Positions 1 through 7,026 of a stretch of 8,916 nt of DNA are shown here, piece by piece (position 1 is the stretch's first letter; each line of letters opens with the position of its first letter). The position numbers were made by a program, and so were the translations under genes. Source of the DNA: Schlegelella_A sp035995885 (lineage in GTDB: Bacteria > Pseudomonadota > Gammaproteobacteria > Burkholderiales > Burkholderiaceae_C); assembly GCA_035995885.1 (NCBI GenBank), contig DASYKC010000228.1:1-8916 (forward strand), in the 5' to 3' direction. Under the pieces are notes generated by a model that saw nothing but the letters and a program-made list of their open reading frames with translations, was not told the origin of the DNA and searched no databases.

Positions 1-2631
1 GTCCTGGTAGGTGAGCTCGGTCCACTCGTAGCCCATGCCGCGCGGCAGCGTCCGCCTGAGCAGCGTCTCGATCTCGGCCTCGGCCTGGCCCGACGAGAAG
101 CCGGGGTTGGCCGCGCCGTTGACGTCGGCCGACGGATAGCCGTTGTAGCGCGTCACGCGGGTCGGCCCGAACGTCGGCTCGACCGTCATCAGCGCGCTGA
201 GCGGGACCATGTCGCCGGCGGCATTCTTCGTCTTCAGCTGGCCGATGGCCTGCGCGTCGGCGCGATACGGCGCGTCGGCCTGGACGATCACTTGGTAGGT
301 CTTGCCGAACTTGGTGAAGTCGTTGACATAGAGCGATCCGAGGTTGACCTGCATCGTGTCGTAGATGTCCTTCAGGTTCACCCCCATCTGCTTGGCGCGG
401 ACGCGGTCGACGTTGGCGAACAGCTGCGGCACGTTGATGTCGTAGGTCGAGTACGGCGTGCCGATGCTCGACTTCGGATTGCCGTAGACCTGGCCGAGCG
501 TTCCCCAGACGGCGCCGAACAGGGCCTGCTCGCCGAGGCCGTCCTTGTCCTGGACCTGCAGCTTGAAGCCGCCGGCGTTGCCCAGTCCGTCGACCGCCGG
601 CGGCGGCACGACGAACATGCGCGCGCCCTGGATCTGCTGGAGCGCGCCGTTGACCTTGCCGAGGATTCCGAACTTCGACAGCTCGGGCGAGGTGCGCTCC
701 TCGAACGGCTTCAGGCCGAAGAAGATGATCCCCTCGTTGGGCGCGGCCGAGAAACCCGCGATCGACAGGCCCGGGAACGCGACCGCATCGACGATCCCCG
801 GCGTCTGCAAGGCGATGTCGCTCATGCGCCGGATCACCGCCTCGGTCCGGTCGAGCGAGGCGCCGGCCGGCAACTGGGCGATGCCGATGAGGTACTGCTT
901 GTCGGGCGCCGGCACGAAGCCCGACGGGATGCGCGTGAAGAGAAACGCCGTCAGCGCCAGCAGCACCGCGTAGACGATCATCGCGATCGACTTGCGCCGG
1001 ACGATGCGCGTGACGCCGTGCCCGTAGCTTTCGCTGCGCCGGCCGAACCAGCCGTTGAACCAGCGGAAGAACGGGCCGAAGACGCCGTCCATGGCCCGCG
1101 TCAGCCAGTCCTTGGGCGCCTCGCGCGGGCGAAGAAGGAGCGCGCTCAGCGCCGGCGAGAGGGTCAGCGAGTTGAACGCCGAGATCACGGTGCTGATCGC
1201 GATCGTCACCGCGAACTGCTTGTAGAAGAGGCCCGTCAGGCCGGGAACGAAGGTGAGCGGAATGAAGACCGCGCAAAGGACGAGCGCGATCGCGACGATC
1301 GGCCCGGAGACCTCCTGCATCGCCTTGACCGTCGCGTCGTGCGCGCTCATGCCCTCTTCGATGTGGCGCTCGGCGTTCTCGACGACGACGATCGCGTCGT
1401 CGACGACGATGCCGATCGCGAGCACCAGGCCGAACAGCGTCAGCGTGTTGATCGAGTAGCCCAGCAGGAGCAGGAAGGCGAAGGTGCCGACGATCGAGAC
1501 CGGCACCGCGACCAGCGGAATGATCGAGGCGCGCCAGGTCTGAAGGAAGAGGATGACGACGAGGACCACCAGCCCGACCGCGATCAACAGCGTCTCGACC
1601 ACTTTCTGGATCGAGGTCTGGACGAAGCGCGTCGGGTCGTAGACGATGCTGTAGCTCATGCCGGCGGGAAAGTCGGGCTTGAGCTGCTCCATCTTGGCGC
1701 GGACGTTGTTCGAGAGCGCGAGCGCGTTCGACCCAGGCGCCTGGAAGATCGCGATCGCCGCCGCTTCCTTGTTGTTGAGGAGGCTGCGCAGCGAATACGA
1801 GCCCGACGAGAGCTCGACCCGGCCGAGGTCGCGAACGCGGATCAGGCCACCGGTCGCCGGCTCGGTGCGGACGATGATGTCGGCGAATTCCTCTTCGTTC
1901 GCCAGCCTCCCCTGCGTGTTGACGGCGAGCTGGAACTCGGTGCCCTTGGGCGACGGCGACGCACCGACCGTGCCGGCGGCGACCTGCGCGTTCTGCTCGC
2001 GGATCGCGGCGACGACCTCGCCGGTCGTGATGCCGCGCGCAGCGAGCTTGGCCGGATCGAGCCAGATGCGCATCGCGTAGTCGCCGGCGCCGAACATCAG
2101 CACCGAGCCCATGCCCGGGATGCGCAGCAGCTCGTCGCGCACGTTGAGCTGGCCGTAGTTGCGCAGGTAGAGCGCATCGTGGCTGTTGTCGGGGCTGACG
2201 AGGTGGACGACCATCGTCAGGTTCGGGCTCGACTTCTCGGTCGTCACGCCGATCTGGCGGACGATGTCGGGAACGCGCGGCAGTGCCCGGTTGATGCGGT
2301 TCTGCACCGCCGTCTCGGCGACTTCGGGATTGGTGCCGATCCTGAACGTGACGGTGAGGGTGAGGCTGCCGTCGGCACTCGCCTGGGAGTCGAAATAGAG
2401 CAGGTTCTCGACGCCGTTGATCTGCTCCTCGAGCGGCGTCGCCACCGTCTCGGAGATGACGCGCGGGTTGGCGCCGGGAAACTGCGCGCGCACGACGATC
2501 TGCGGCGGCGCGACCTCGGGGTACTCGGAGATCGGCAGCCGGAAGATCGCCAGCACGCCGACCAGGAAGATGAAGATCGAGATCACGGCGGCGAAGCGCG
2601 GCCGGTCGATGAAGAAGCGAGAGATGTCCAT
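1..2631 (-). CDS. RND multidrug efflux pump inner-membrane subunit, MexF/OqxB/BpeF type (3' end cut by window)
   Basis: Proton-driven inner-membrane pump of the HAE-1 RND family that would export hydrophobic drugs through a tripartite complex. Exactly 877 codons are visible; relatives have about 1,050, so transmembrane helices 8-12 and their proton-relay Lys/Arg lie outside. Seen: N-terminus MDISRFFIDRP, first membrane helix about residues 12-30, porter domain with NGVENLLYFDSQASADG, helices 2-4 about 345-363, 371-390 and 397-416, and the proton-relay pair Asp411-Asp412 in GIVVDDAIVVVEN (AcrB Asp407/408). FLQTWRASIIPL and the YDPTRFVQTSI segment resemble MexF/OqxB more than AcrB. The frame is intact. 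Its start lies 12 bases after the adaptor stop, with only a weak purine-rich ribosome site (gagcgag), so translation is probably coupled. MexF relatives export chloramphenicol, quinolones and trimethoprim; substrates here are not shown by the sequence. Confidence 0.96.
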   Translation of the reverse strand, partial: MDISRFFIDRPRFAAVISIFIFLVGVLAIFRLPISEYPEVAPPQIVVRAQFPGANPRVISETVATPLEEQINGVENLLYFDSQASADGSLTLTVTFRIGTNPEVAETAVQNRINRALPRVPDIVRQIGVTTEKSSPNLTMVVHLVSPDNSHDALYLRNYGQLNVRDELLRIPGMGSVLMFGAGDYAMRIWLDPAKLAARGITTGEVVAAIREQNAQVAAGTVGASPSPKGTEFQLAVNTQGRLANEEEFADIIVRTEPATGGLIRVRDLGRVELSSGSYSLRSLLNNKEAAAIAIFQAPGSNALALSNNVRAKMEQLKPDFPAGMSYSIVYDPTRFVQTSIQKVVETLLIAVGLVVLVVILFLQTWRASIIPLVAVPVSIVGTFAFLLLLGYSINTLTLFGLVLAIGIVVDDAIVVVENAERHIEEGMSAHDATVKAMQEVSGPIVAIALVLCAVFIPLTFVPGLTGLFYKQFAVTIAISTVISAFNSLTLSPALSALLLRPREAPKDWLTRAMDGVFGPFFRWFNGWFGRRSESYGHGVTRIVRRKSIAMIVYAVLLALTAFLFTRIPSGFVPAPDKQYLIGIAQLPAGASLDRTEAVIRRMSDIALQTPGIVDAVAFPGLSIAGFSAAPNEGIIFFGLKPFEERTSPELSKFGILGKVNGALQQIQGARMFVVPPPAVDGLGNAGGFKLQVQDKDGLGEQALFGAVWGTLGQVYGNPKSSIGTPYSTYDINVPQLFANVDRVRAKQMGVNLKDIYDTMQVNLGSLYVNDFTKFGKTYQVIVQADAPYRADAQAIGQLKTKNAAGDMVPLSALMTVEPTFGPTRVTRYNGYPSADVNGAANPGFSSGQAEAEIETLLRRTLPRGMGYEWTELTYQD

Positions 2632-2643
2632 TGCGTCGCTCGC

Positions 2644-3885
2644 TCAGCCCTTCGCCGGCGGTGCGCCCGGCGGGCCGGGAGGCGGCGGAAAGATCGGCAT
2701 GCCCTGCTCGTCGACCTTGAGCACCTGCGGCGTGACCGGAACGCCGGGAATCACGCGCTGCAGGCCGTCGACGATGACGTTCTCGCCGGCCTTGACGTTG
2801 CCGCGCACGACGCGCATGCCGCCGTGCAGCGAGCCGAGCTTGATCTCGCGAAACTGCGGCTGCCCGTCGGCGCCGACGACATAGACGAACTTCTTCGTCT
2901 GGTCGGTGCCGATCGCGCGCTCGGGAACGAGGATGGCCTGGTATGGCGTCGGGTCCTCCATTCGCAGGCGCGCCGCCAGACCCGGCGTGAACTGGCCCTT
3001 GGCGTTGTCGAAGCTGGCGCGCAGGCGGATCGCGCCGGTCTGCGCGTTGAGGCGGTTGTCGACGAAGTCGAGCCGGCCCTCGTGCGGGAAGCCCTGCTCG
3101 TTGGCCAGGGCCAGCCGCACCGTCGGCACCTTCGCGCCGGCCGGCGTCGACTTGATGCGCAGGTAGGTCTGCTCGCTGCCGTCGAAGTAGGCGTAGACCT
3201 GGCTGACGCCAGCGATCGTCGTCAGCACCGACTGATCGTTGACGACGTTGCCGGCCGTGATGTTGGCGCGCGAGGCGCGGCCCGTGATCGGCGCGCGCAC
3301 CGACGTGTACTCGAGGTTGAGTCGGGCGACGCGCAGCGCCGCCTCGGCACCGAGCATGTCGGCCTGCGAAGTGCGCGATCCGGACGTCCACTGGTCGACT
3401 TCCTGGCGCGACACGGCCTGCGAGTCGAGCAGCTTCTGGGCGCGCGTCAGCTCGCTCTGCGCGAGCTCGAGCTTCGCCCGGGTCGACGCCAGCGTCGACT
3501 GCGCGCGCGCGACCTCGGCCTCGAACGGGCGCGGATCGATCGTGAACATCGGATCGCCCTTGCGAACGAGAGCGCCGTCGACGAAGTGGACCTTGTCGAT
3601 CGTGCCGGCGATGCGCGGCCGCAGCTCGACGTACTCGGTCGCCTCGACGCGGCCGCTGAACTCCTCGCTGTCGTTGACGCTTCGCTGCACCGCCGGCGCG
3701 ACGCTGACCGGCGGCGCATGCGGCGGGCCGCCCTGCGCGTCGGCGCGGTCGCCGCAGCCGCCGAGCACCGGGACGACGAGCGCGACAGCGGTCAACGCCG
3801 CGCCGAGCGCCCGGGTCGCTGCTGCGAAAGCCGGAATGGAAAGCGCACCCTCGGCGCGCGAAGGCAGACGAACGAATGTCGACAT
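2644..3885 (-). CDS. RND efflux periplasmic adaptor (membrane fusion protein), MexE/OqxA/BpeE type lipoprotein
   Basis: Periplasmic adaptor linking the downstream RND pump to an outer-membrane channel; 413 residues. Seen in order: hydrophobic signal about residues 27-43 ending in lipobox LGGC, so Cys44 is probably lipidated; first lipoyl half about 86-119 (VELRPRIAGTIDKVHFVDGA, then IDPRPFEAEV); alpha-helical hairpin about 120-190; second lipoyl half about 190-215 (VRAPITGRASRANITAGNVV); beta-barrel about 220-305 with YAYFDGSEQTYL and FDNAKGQFTPGL; membrane-proximal domain to about 385 (IVDGLQRVIPGV). These motifs match the MexE/OqxA branch. The last 15 or so residues form a Pro/Gly-rich tail (FPPPPGPPGAPP) that looks lineage-specific. 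The ATG is chosen because it is preceded by a good ribosome site and gives a complete lipoprotein signal; no other Met occurs before residue 177. It forms a two-gene operon with the pump, and no regulator gene is adjacent. Confidence 0.95.
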   Translation of the reverse strand: MSTFVRLPSRAEGALSIPAFAAATRALGAALTAVALVVPVLGGCGDRADAQGGPPHAPPVSVAPAVQRSVNDSEEFSGRVEATEYVELRPRIAGTIDKVHFVDGALVRKGDPMFTIDPRPFEAEVARAQSTLASTRAKLELAQSELTRAQKLLDSQAVSRQEVDQWTSGSRTSQADMLGAEAALRVARLNLEYTSVRAPITGRASRANITAGNVVNDQSVLTTIAGVSQVYAYFDGSEQTYLRIKSTPAGAKVPTVRLALANEQGFPHEGRLDFVDNRLNAQTGAIRLRASFDNAKGQFTPGLAARLRMEDPTPYQAILVPERAIGTDQTKKFVYVVGADGQPQFREIKLGSLHGGMRVVRGNVKAGENVIVDGLQRVIPGVPVTPQVLKVDEQGMPIFPPPPGPPGAPPAKG

Positions 3886-3891
3886 CGATGA

Positions 3892-3897
3892 CTCCCC
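3892..3897 (-). promoter_or_regulatory. Ribosome binding site of the efflux adaptor gene
   Basis: On the minus strand the hexamer GGGGAG ends six bases before the ATG at 3885. It is a near-ideal Shine-Dalgarno match and spacing, and it decides the adaptor start. Confidence 0.75.
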
Positions 3898-3997
3898 GTT
3901 GGACGCGCTGCGTCGGCACGTCTTGTCTTCTCACGGCAAATACTATCGACGCTTCGCGTGTCGTGCGCGCGACCCGCCCGCAGGGAAGACGGTTTCA

Positions 3998-4039
3998 TCG
4001 CCCGTTCGGTCAGGTCGAACCGCATCGCGAAACGGGCGA
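3998..4039. repeat. Nested inverted repeat upstream of the efflux operon, candidate operator
   Basis: Nine-base arms TCGCCCGTT (3998-4006) and AACGGGCGA (4031-4039) are perfect reverse complements separated by 24 bases. An inner pair GTTCG (4004-4008) and CGAAC (4016-4020) overlaps the left arm, so the two pairings are mutually exclusive. It lies 113-154 bases upstream of the adaptor start, where a regulator could bind, or it may fold in a leader RNA. The arms are real; a regulatory role is inference. Confidence 0.4.
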
Positions 4040-4061
4040 CGCCCGCGCGTTTCCGTCATCC

Positions 4062-4090
4062 AAAGAAAAGGCCCTCGCGCAGAGGGCCTT
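4062..4090 (-). terminator. Rho-independent terminator after the initiator tRNA
   Basis: Read on the minus strand, a nine-pair perfect stem AAGGCCCTC / GAGGGCCTT closes a five-base loop (TGCGC) and is followed at once by TTTCTTT. The stem is 4068-4090 and the U-rich tract lies at 4062-4067. It begins 11 bases after the tRNA 3' end, so it ends the tRNA transcript and probably the whole rpoA-to-tRNA unit, and insulates the efflux operon. Confidence 0.9.
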
Positions 4091-4101
4091 CCTTGGTTCG
4101 G

Positions 4102-4178
<77 letters not shown>

Positions 4179-4190
4179 ACTGGAAGAGAG

Positions 4191-4196
4191 AGTTTA
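4191..4196 (-). promoter_or_regulatory. Possible -10 element for tRNA-fMet
   Basis: Minus-strand TAAACT lies in an otherwise very GC-rich gap, 12 bases before the mature tRNA 5' end, giving room for a start point about five bases ahead of the tRNA. I see no good -35 at 16-18 bases upstream: that position falls in the GC palindrome at 4201-4222. This is a weak candidate only. Confidence 0.25.
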
Positions 4197-4200
4197 CCAC

Positions 4201-4222
4201 GCGGCCCGCGCGCGGCTGCCGC
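4201..4222. repeat. GC-rich inverted repeat between dsbD and tRNA-fMet
   Basis: Arms GCGGC (4201-4205) and GCCGC (4218-4222) flank an almost self-complementary GC core, directly abutting the dsbD stop codon. No U-tract follows on the minus strand, so it is not a classical terminator. It may stabilise the dsbD mRNA 3' end after tRNA processing, or be compositional chance. Confidence 0.3.
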
Positions 4223-6178
4223 TCAGAGCCCTGCGCTGCGCAGGGTATCGAGGAAGCCGCGGCTGTTCTGGTAGCCGATCAGGCGCGCTGCCCGGATCTC
4301 CTGGCCCTTGGCGTCGAAGAAGATGGTTCCGGGCGGGCCGAAGAGGCGGAAGCGCTTCAGCAGCTCGCGGTCCTGGGCGTTGTTGGCGGTGACGTCGGCC
4401 TTGAGCAGGAGCGCGCCGGCGAGCTTCTTCTGCACTGCCGGGTCGGTGAAGGTGAAGCGCTCCATCTCCTTGCACGAGACGCACCAGTCGGCGTAGAAAT
4501 CGAGCATCACCGGCCGGCCGGCGCTGCGCAGGGCAGCGTCGAGCTCGTCGCTGCTGCGGACCCTGGCGAAGCGCGGCATGCCGGGCGACGCGTCGACGTC
4601 GCTGCGCGACGAGAAGCGGGCGAGCGGCTGGAGCGGATCGGTCGCACCCGAGGCGGCGCCAACGACCTGGAGGACGCCGACCAGCGCGAGCAGCGTCGCG
4701 ATCGCCTGGCGCCAGGCCAGCCGCGGCGCGGCTGCGCTCGTTGCGGCAGCCGCGGGCGGCGCAGGCAGCGAGCTGCGCGCGCGCATGAAGAGCATCGCCG
4801 CCGCGCCGAGGGCGAGCATGCCCCAGAGCGCGAGCGCGAGCGAGCCGGGCAGGATCGGCTGCACCGTCCAGAGTGCGACGCCGAGCAGGAGCACGCCGAA
4901 CGCCGCCTTGACCTCGACCATCCAGGCGCCGGCGCGCGGCAACAGCGCGCCCGCCGAGGCGCCGATCAGGAGCAGCGGCACGCTCATGCCGGCGGCGAGC
5001 GAGAAGAGCGCCGTGCCGCCGAGCCAGACGTCGCGCGTCTGGCTGAGATAGAGCAAGGCGCCGGCGAGCGGCGCGGCGACGCACGGGCTGACGATGAGCG
5101 CCGAGACGCCGCCCATCGCGAACACGCCCGCAGCCCTGCCGCCCGGCAGCTTCTGCGCCGCATCGTTGATGCGGCAGCTGATCGACGACGGCAGCTGCAG
5201 GTTGTAGACGCCGAACATCGAGAGCGAGAGCGCGACCAGGCCGAGCGCGAACGCGCCGAGCACCCACGGGTTCTGAAGCGCCGCGGCGAGGCCCTCGCCG
5301 GCGAGGCCGGCGGCGACGCCGAACCCGGTGTAGACGACCGCCATGCCGAACGAGTACGACGCGGCGAGGGCGAAGCCGCGCCGGCGCGACAGCGCCGCCG
5401 ACGAGGCGGCGCCACTTCCGCCGGCACCGGCGAGCGCCGGGCCCGAACCGGCGCCGGCCTGGCCGACGATGATCGAGGAAACGATCGGCAGCATCGGCAG
5501 CACGCACGGCGTCAAAGAGAGCAAGAGGCCGGCGATGAAGAAGGCACCGACGATCGTCCAGAACGAGCCGCCGCGCAGCACGGCGTCGATCGCCGACGAC
5601 TCCTGCGCCGCGGCCGGCAGCGTCTGCGTCGCCGCCAGCGACGCGCCGGGCAGCGACGAGGCGCCGGCCGGCTCGATGCGGGCCGTTCCGGCGCCGCCGA
5701 ATCCGGTCAGGCCGATCGCCGCCGCGCTCTGCATCGGCGGATAGCAGAGGCCCGCGTCGGCGCAGCCCTGGCTCGTGACGACGAGCCGGAACTCGGCACC
5801 GGCCTGCTCGACCGGGACGAGGACGGTGACCGCGTTGCGGTAGGTCTCGACGTTCTTCTGGAAGGTCTCGTCGAACTTGACCTTGCCGGCCGGGATCGCC
5901 GCTGCGCCGAGCGTCGCGCCCGCGCCGGCGAACTTGAACTGTTCGCGATAGAGGTAGTAGCCCGGCGCGATGGCGAAGGTCACCTCGACCGACTTGGCGT
6001 CGTGCGGCCTGGCCGAGAACTGAAACGCCTTGTCGGGCTCGAGGAACTCGTCTTCGGCGCGCGCGGGGTGCAAGGCGATGATCGCCAGGAGCGAGACCGC
6101 GACGACGAGAAAACGGAGCGCCGTCGCGGCCAGCGAGGACCGGGCAGCGGGGACCGGGGCGGTGGTTCGTGCTTGCAT
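4223..6178 (-). CDS. dsbD: Thiol:disulfide interchange protein DsbD
   Basis: Inner-membrane protein that carries electrons from cytoplasmic thioredoxin to periplasmic DsbC/DsbG and cytochrome c maturation proteins. All three cysteine pairs are present in 651 residues: Cys139/Cys145 in the N-terminal periplasmic domain (CADAGLCYPP), Cys225/Cys366 in the membrane domain (SLTPCVLPMLP and VSPCVAAPLAG), and Cys566/Cys569 in the C-terminal thioredoxin domain (FYADWCVSCKEME). A signal peptide spans about 1-41 with cleavage after ARA. An upstream in-frame TAA ten codons before the ATG, with no other start codon between, fixes the start, although no Shine-Dalgarno is visible. The protein is longer than the roughly 565-residue E. 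coli form: it has a Gly/Ala/Ser-rich insert near 241-263 and an Ala-rich segment near 470-486. It follows the NodJ-type permease by 43 bases and precedes tRNA-fMet by 44. Confidence 0.97.
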   Translation of the reverse strand: MQARTTAPVPAARSSLAATALRFLVVAVSLLAIIALHPARAEDEFLEPDKAFQFSARPHDAKSVEVTFAIAPGYYLYREQFKFAGAGATLGAAAIPAGKVKFDETFQKNVETYRNAVTVLVPVEQAGAEFRLVVTSQGCADAGLCYPPMQSAAAIGLTGFGGAGTARIEPAGASSLPGASLAATQTLPAAAQESSAIDAVLRGGSFWTIVGAFFIAGLLLSLTPCVLPMLPIVSSIIVGQAGAGSGPALAGAGGSGAASSAALSRRRGFALAASYSFGMAVVYTGFGVAAGLAGEGLAAALQNPWVLGAFALGLVALSLSMFGVYNLQLPSSISCRINDAAQKLPGGRAAGVFAMGGVSALIVSPCVAAPLAGALLYLSQTRDVWLGGTALFSLAAGMSVPLLLIGASAGALLPRAGAWMVEVKAAFGVLLLGVALWTVQPILPGSLALALWGMLALGAAAMLFMRARSSLPAPPAAAATSAAAPRLAWRQAIATLLALVGVLQVVGAASGATDPLQPLARFSSRSDVDASPGMPRFARVRSSDELDAALRSAGRPVMLDFYADWCVSCKEMERFTFTDPAVQKKLAGALLLKADVTANNAQDRELLKRFRLFGPPGTIFFDAKGQEIRAARLIGYQNSRGFLDTLRSAGL

Positions 6179-6202
6179 GAGCGTGGGTCGGCGCCGGGCG
6201 GG

Positions 6203-6223
6203 AGCGGCTTACGGCGGGCCGCT
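6203..6223. repeat. Small inverted repeat at the permease stop codon
   Basis: Arms AGCGGC (6203-6208) and GCCGCT (6218-6223), nine-base loop, overlapping the permease stop codon (6222-6224) and lying just ahead of dsbD. No U-tract follows. It could modulate translation or mRNA decay between the two genes; chance is possible at this GC content. Confidence 0.25.
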
Positions 6224-7007
6224 ATCCGAAGAACCGGCGCCGGGTGAGCACCAGCGCCAGATAGTAGCCGCTGCACGCGTATCCCGTCAGGATCAGAAGC
6301 GGGCCGAGCGGATCGGCGGGAATGTTGCCCAGAACCAGCGGTCGAACCAGATCGACGGCGGCCTTGAGCGGCAGAGCCTGGGCGATTCCCTGCAGCCAGG
6401 GCGGCATCTGGGCGATCGGGAAATACACCCCGGAAAGGAAGGTCATCGGCGTGACGACGAGGGTGAAGTAGTAGGTGAAAAAGTCGTAACCCTTGGCGAG
6501 CGCATTGAAGACCAGCGCCAGCGAGGCGAAGGTGACGCCGGCCAGGCCGAGCACCGGCAGCGCCAGCAGCATGCTCGGCGCGCGGCTGATGCCGAGCAGG
6601 AAGATCACGACCAGGATCGCGGCGCACGAGAAGATCGCCTTGATCGCCGCCCAGAGCATTTCGGCGAAGACGATGTCGTCGAGCGCGACCGGTGCGTTGA
6701 GGATCGAATCCCACGTCTTCTGCACCGCCATCCGCGAGTACGCCGAATAGAGCGCCTCGAAGGTCGCAGCGAGCGCAGCGCTGACGGCGACGCTGCCCGA
6801 GGCGAGGTACTGGATGTACGGCATGCCGTCGATCTGGCCGATCAGCGAGCCGACGCCGTAGCCGAAGGCGACGAGCGTGATCAGCGGCTCGGCGATGTTG
6901 CCGAGGATGCTGGCGCCGGCGAGCTTCTTCCAGACGAGGAGGTTCCTCATCACCACCGGCCAGAAGCGGGCGGTGAGGTGCGGCGGGGCGTAGAACGAGG
7001 TCAGCAT
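6222..7007 (-). CDS. nodJ: NodJ-type ABC-2 transporter permease
   Basis: Membrane subunit of an ABC exporter, 261 residues, the usual NodJ length. About six hydrophobic spans are visible, near residues 33-55, 64-83, 116-138, 146-168, 178-198 and 234-255. The ABC-2 signature is in the C-terminal half, in the stretch FFTYYFTLVVTPMTFLSGVY followed by FPIAQMPPWLQ and LPLKAAVDLVRPL. This wording matches NodJ and its betaproteobacterial homologues. In rhizobia NodIJ exports lipochitooligosaccharide Nod factors; no nodABC-like synthesis genes are visible here, so the substrate is unknown and the symbol denotes family only. The ATG is 19 bases after the ATPase stop with no Shine-Dalgarno, suggesting coupled translation. 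An upstream in-frame TGA (inside the ATPase gene) with no ATG, GTG or TTG between leaves no earlier start. Confidence 0.9.
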   Translation of the reverse strand: MLTSFYAPPHLTARFWPVVMRNLLVWKKLAGASILGNIAEPLITLVAFGYGVGSLIGQIDGMPYIQYLASGSVAVSAALAATFEALYSAYSRMAVQKTWDSILNAPVALDDIVFAEMLWAAIKAIFSCAAILVVIFLLGISRAPSMLLALPVLGLAGVTFASLALVFNALAKGYDFFTYYFTLVVTPMTFLSGVYFPIAQMPPWLQGIAQALPLKAAVDLVRPLVLGNIPADPLGPLLILTGYACSGYYLALVLTRRRFFG

Positions 7008-7026
7008 GGGACGTGGCTGGGCGCGG

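Larger units (their letters stand above)
3886..4061. other. Non-coding spacer between the tRNA terminator and the efflux operon
   Basis: About 176 bases with no convincing gene on either strand; open frames here only extend shadows of neighbouring genes. It should hold the promoter and leader of the efflux operon, since an intrinsic terminator closes the transcript upstream. The AT-richest patch is near 3940-3956 (minus strand GATAGTATTTG), a possible -10 region, but I find no matching -35 box at proper spacing and so do not call a promoter. A nested inverted repeat lies at 3998-4039. Confidence 0.6.

Noticed and set aside
292..3891. A 1,199-codon open frame on the plus strand
   Set aside because: It is the mirror of the RND pump and adaptor genes. 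Its product is Arg/Asp/Ala/Val-rich with no domain, and the minus-strand proteins match known families along their whole length.
3940..3956. GTCGAT core resembling part of the MexT (LysR) binding consensus ahead of the efflux operon
   Set aside because: Only the central hexamer matches; the flanking parts of the consensus as I remember it do not, and GTCGAT is common by chance in this DNA.
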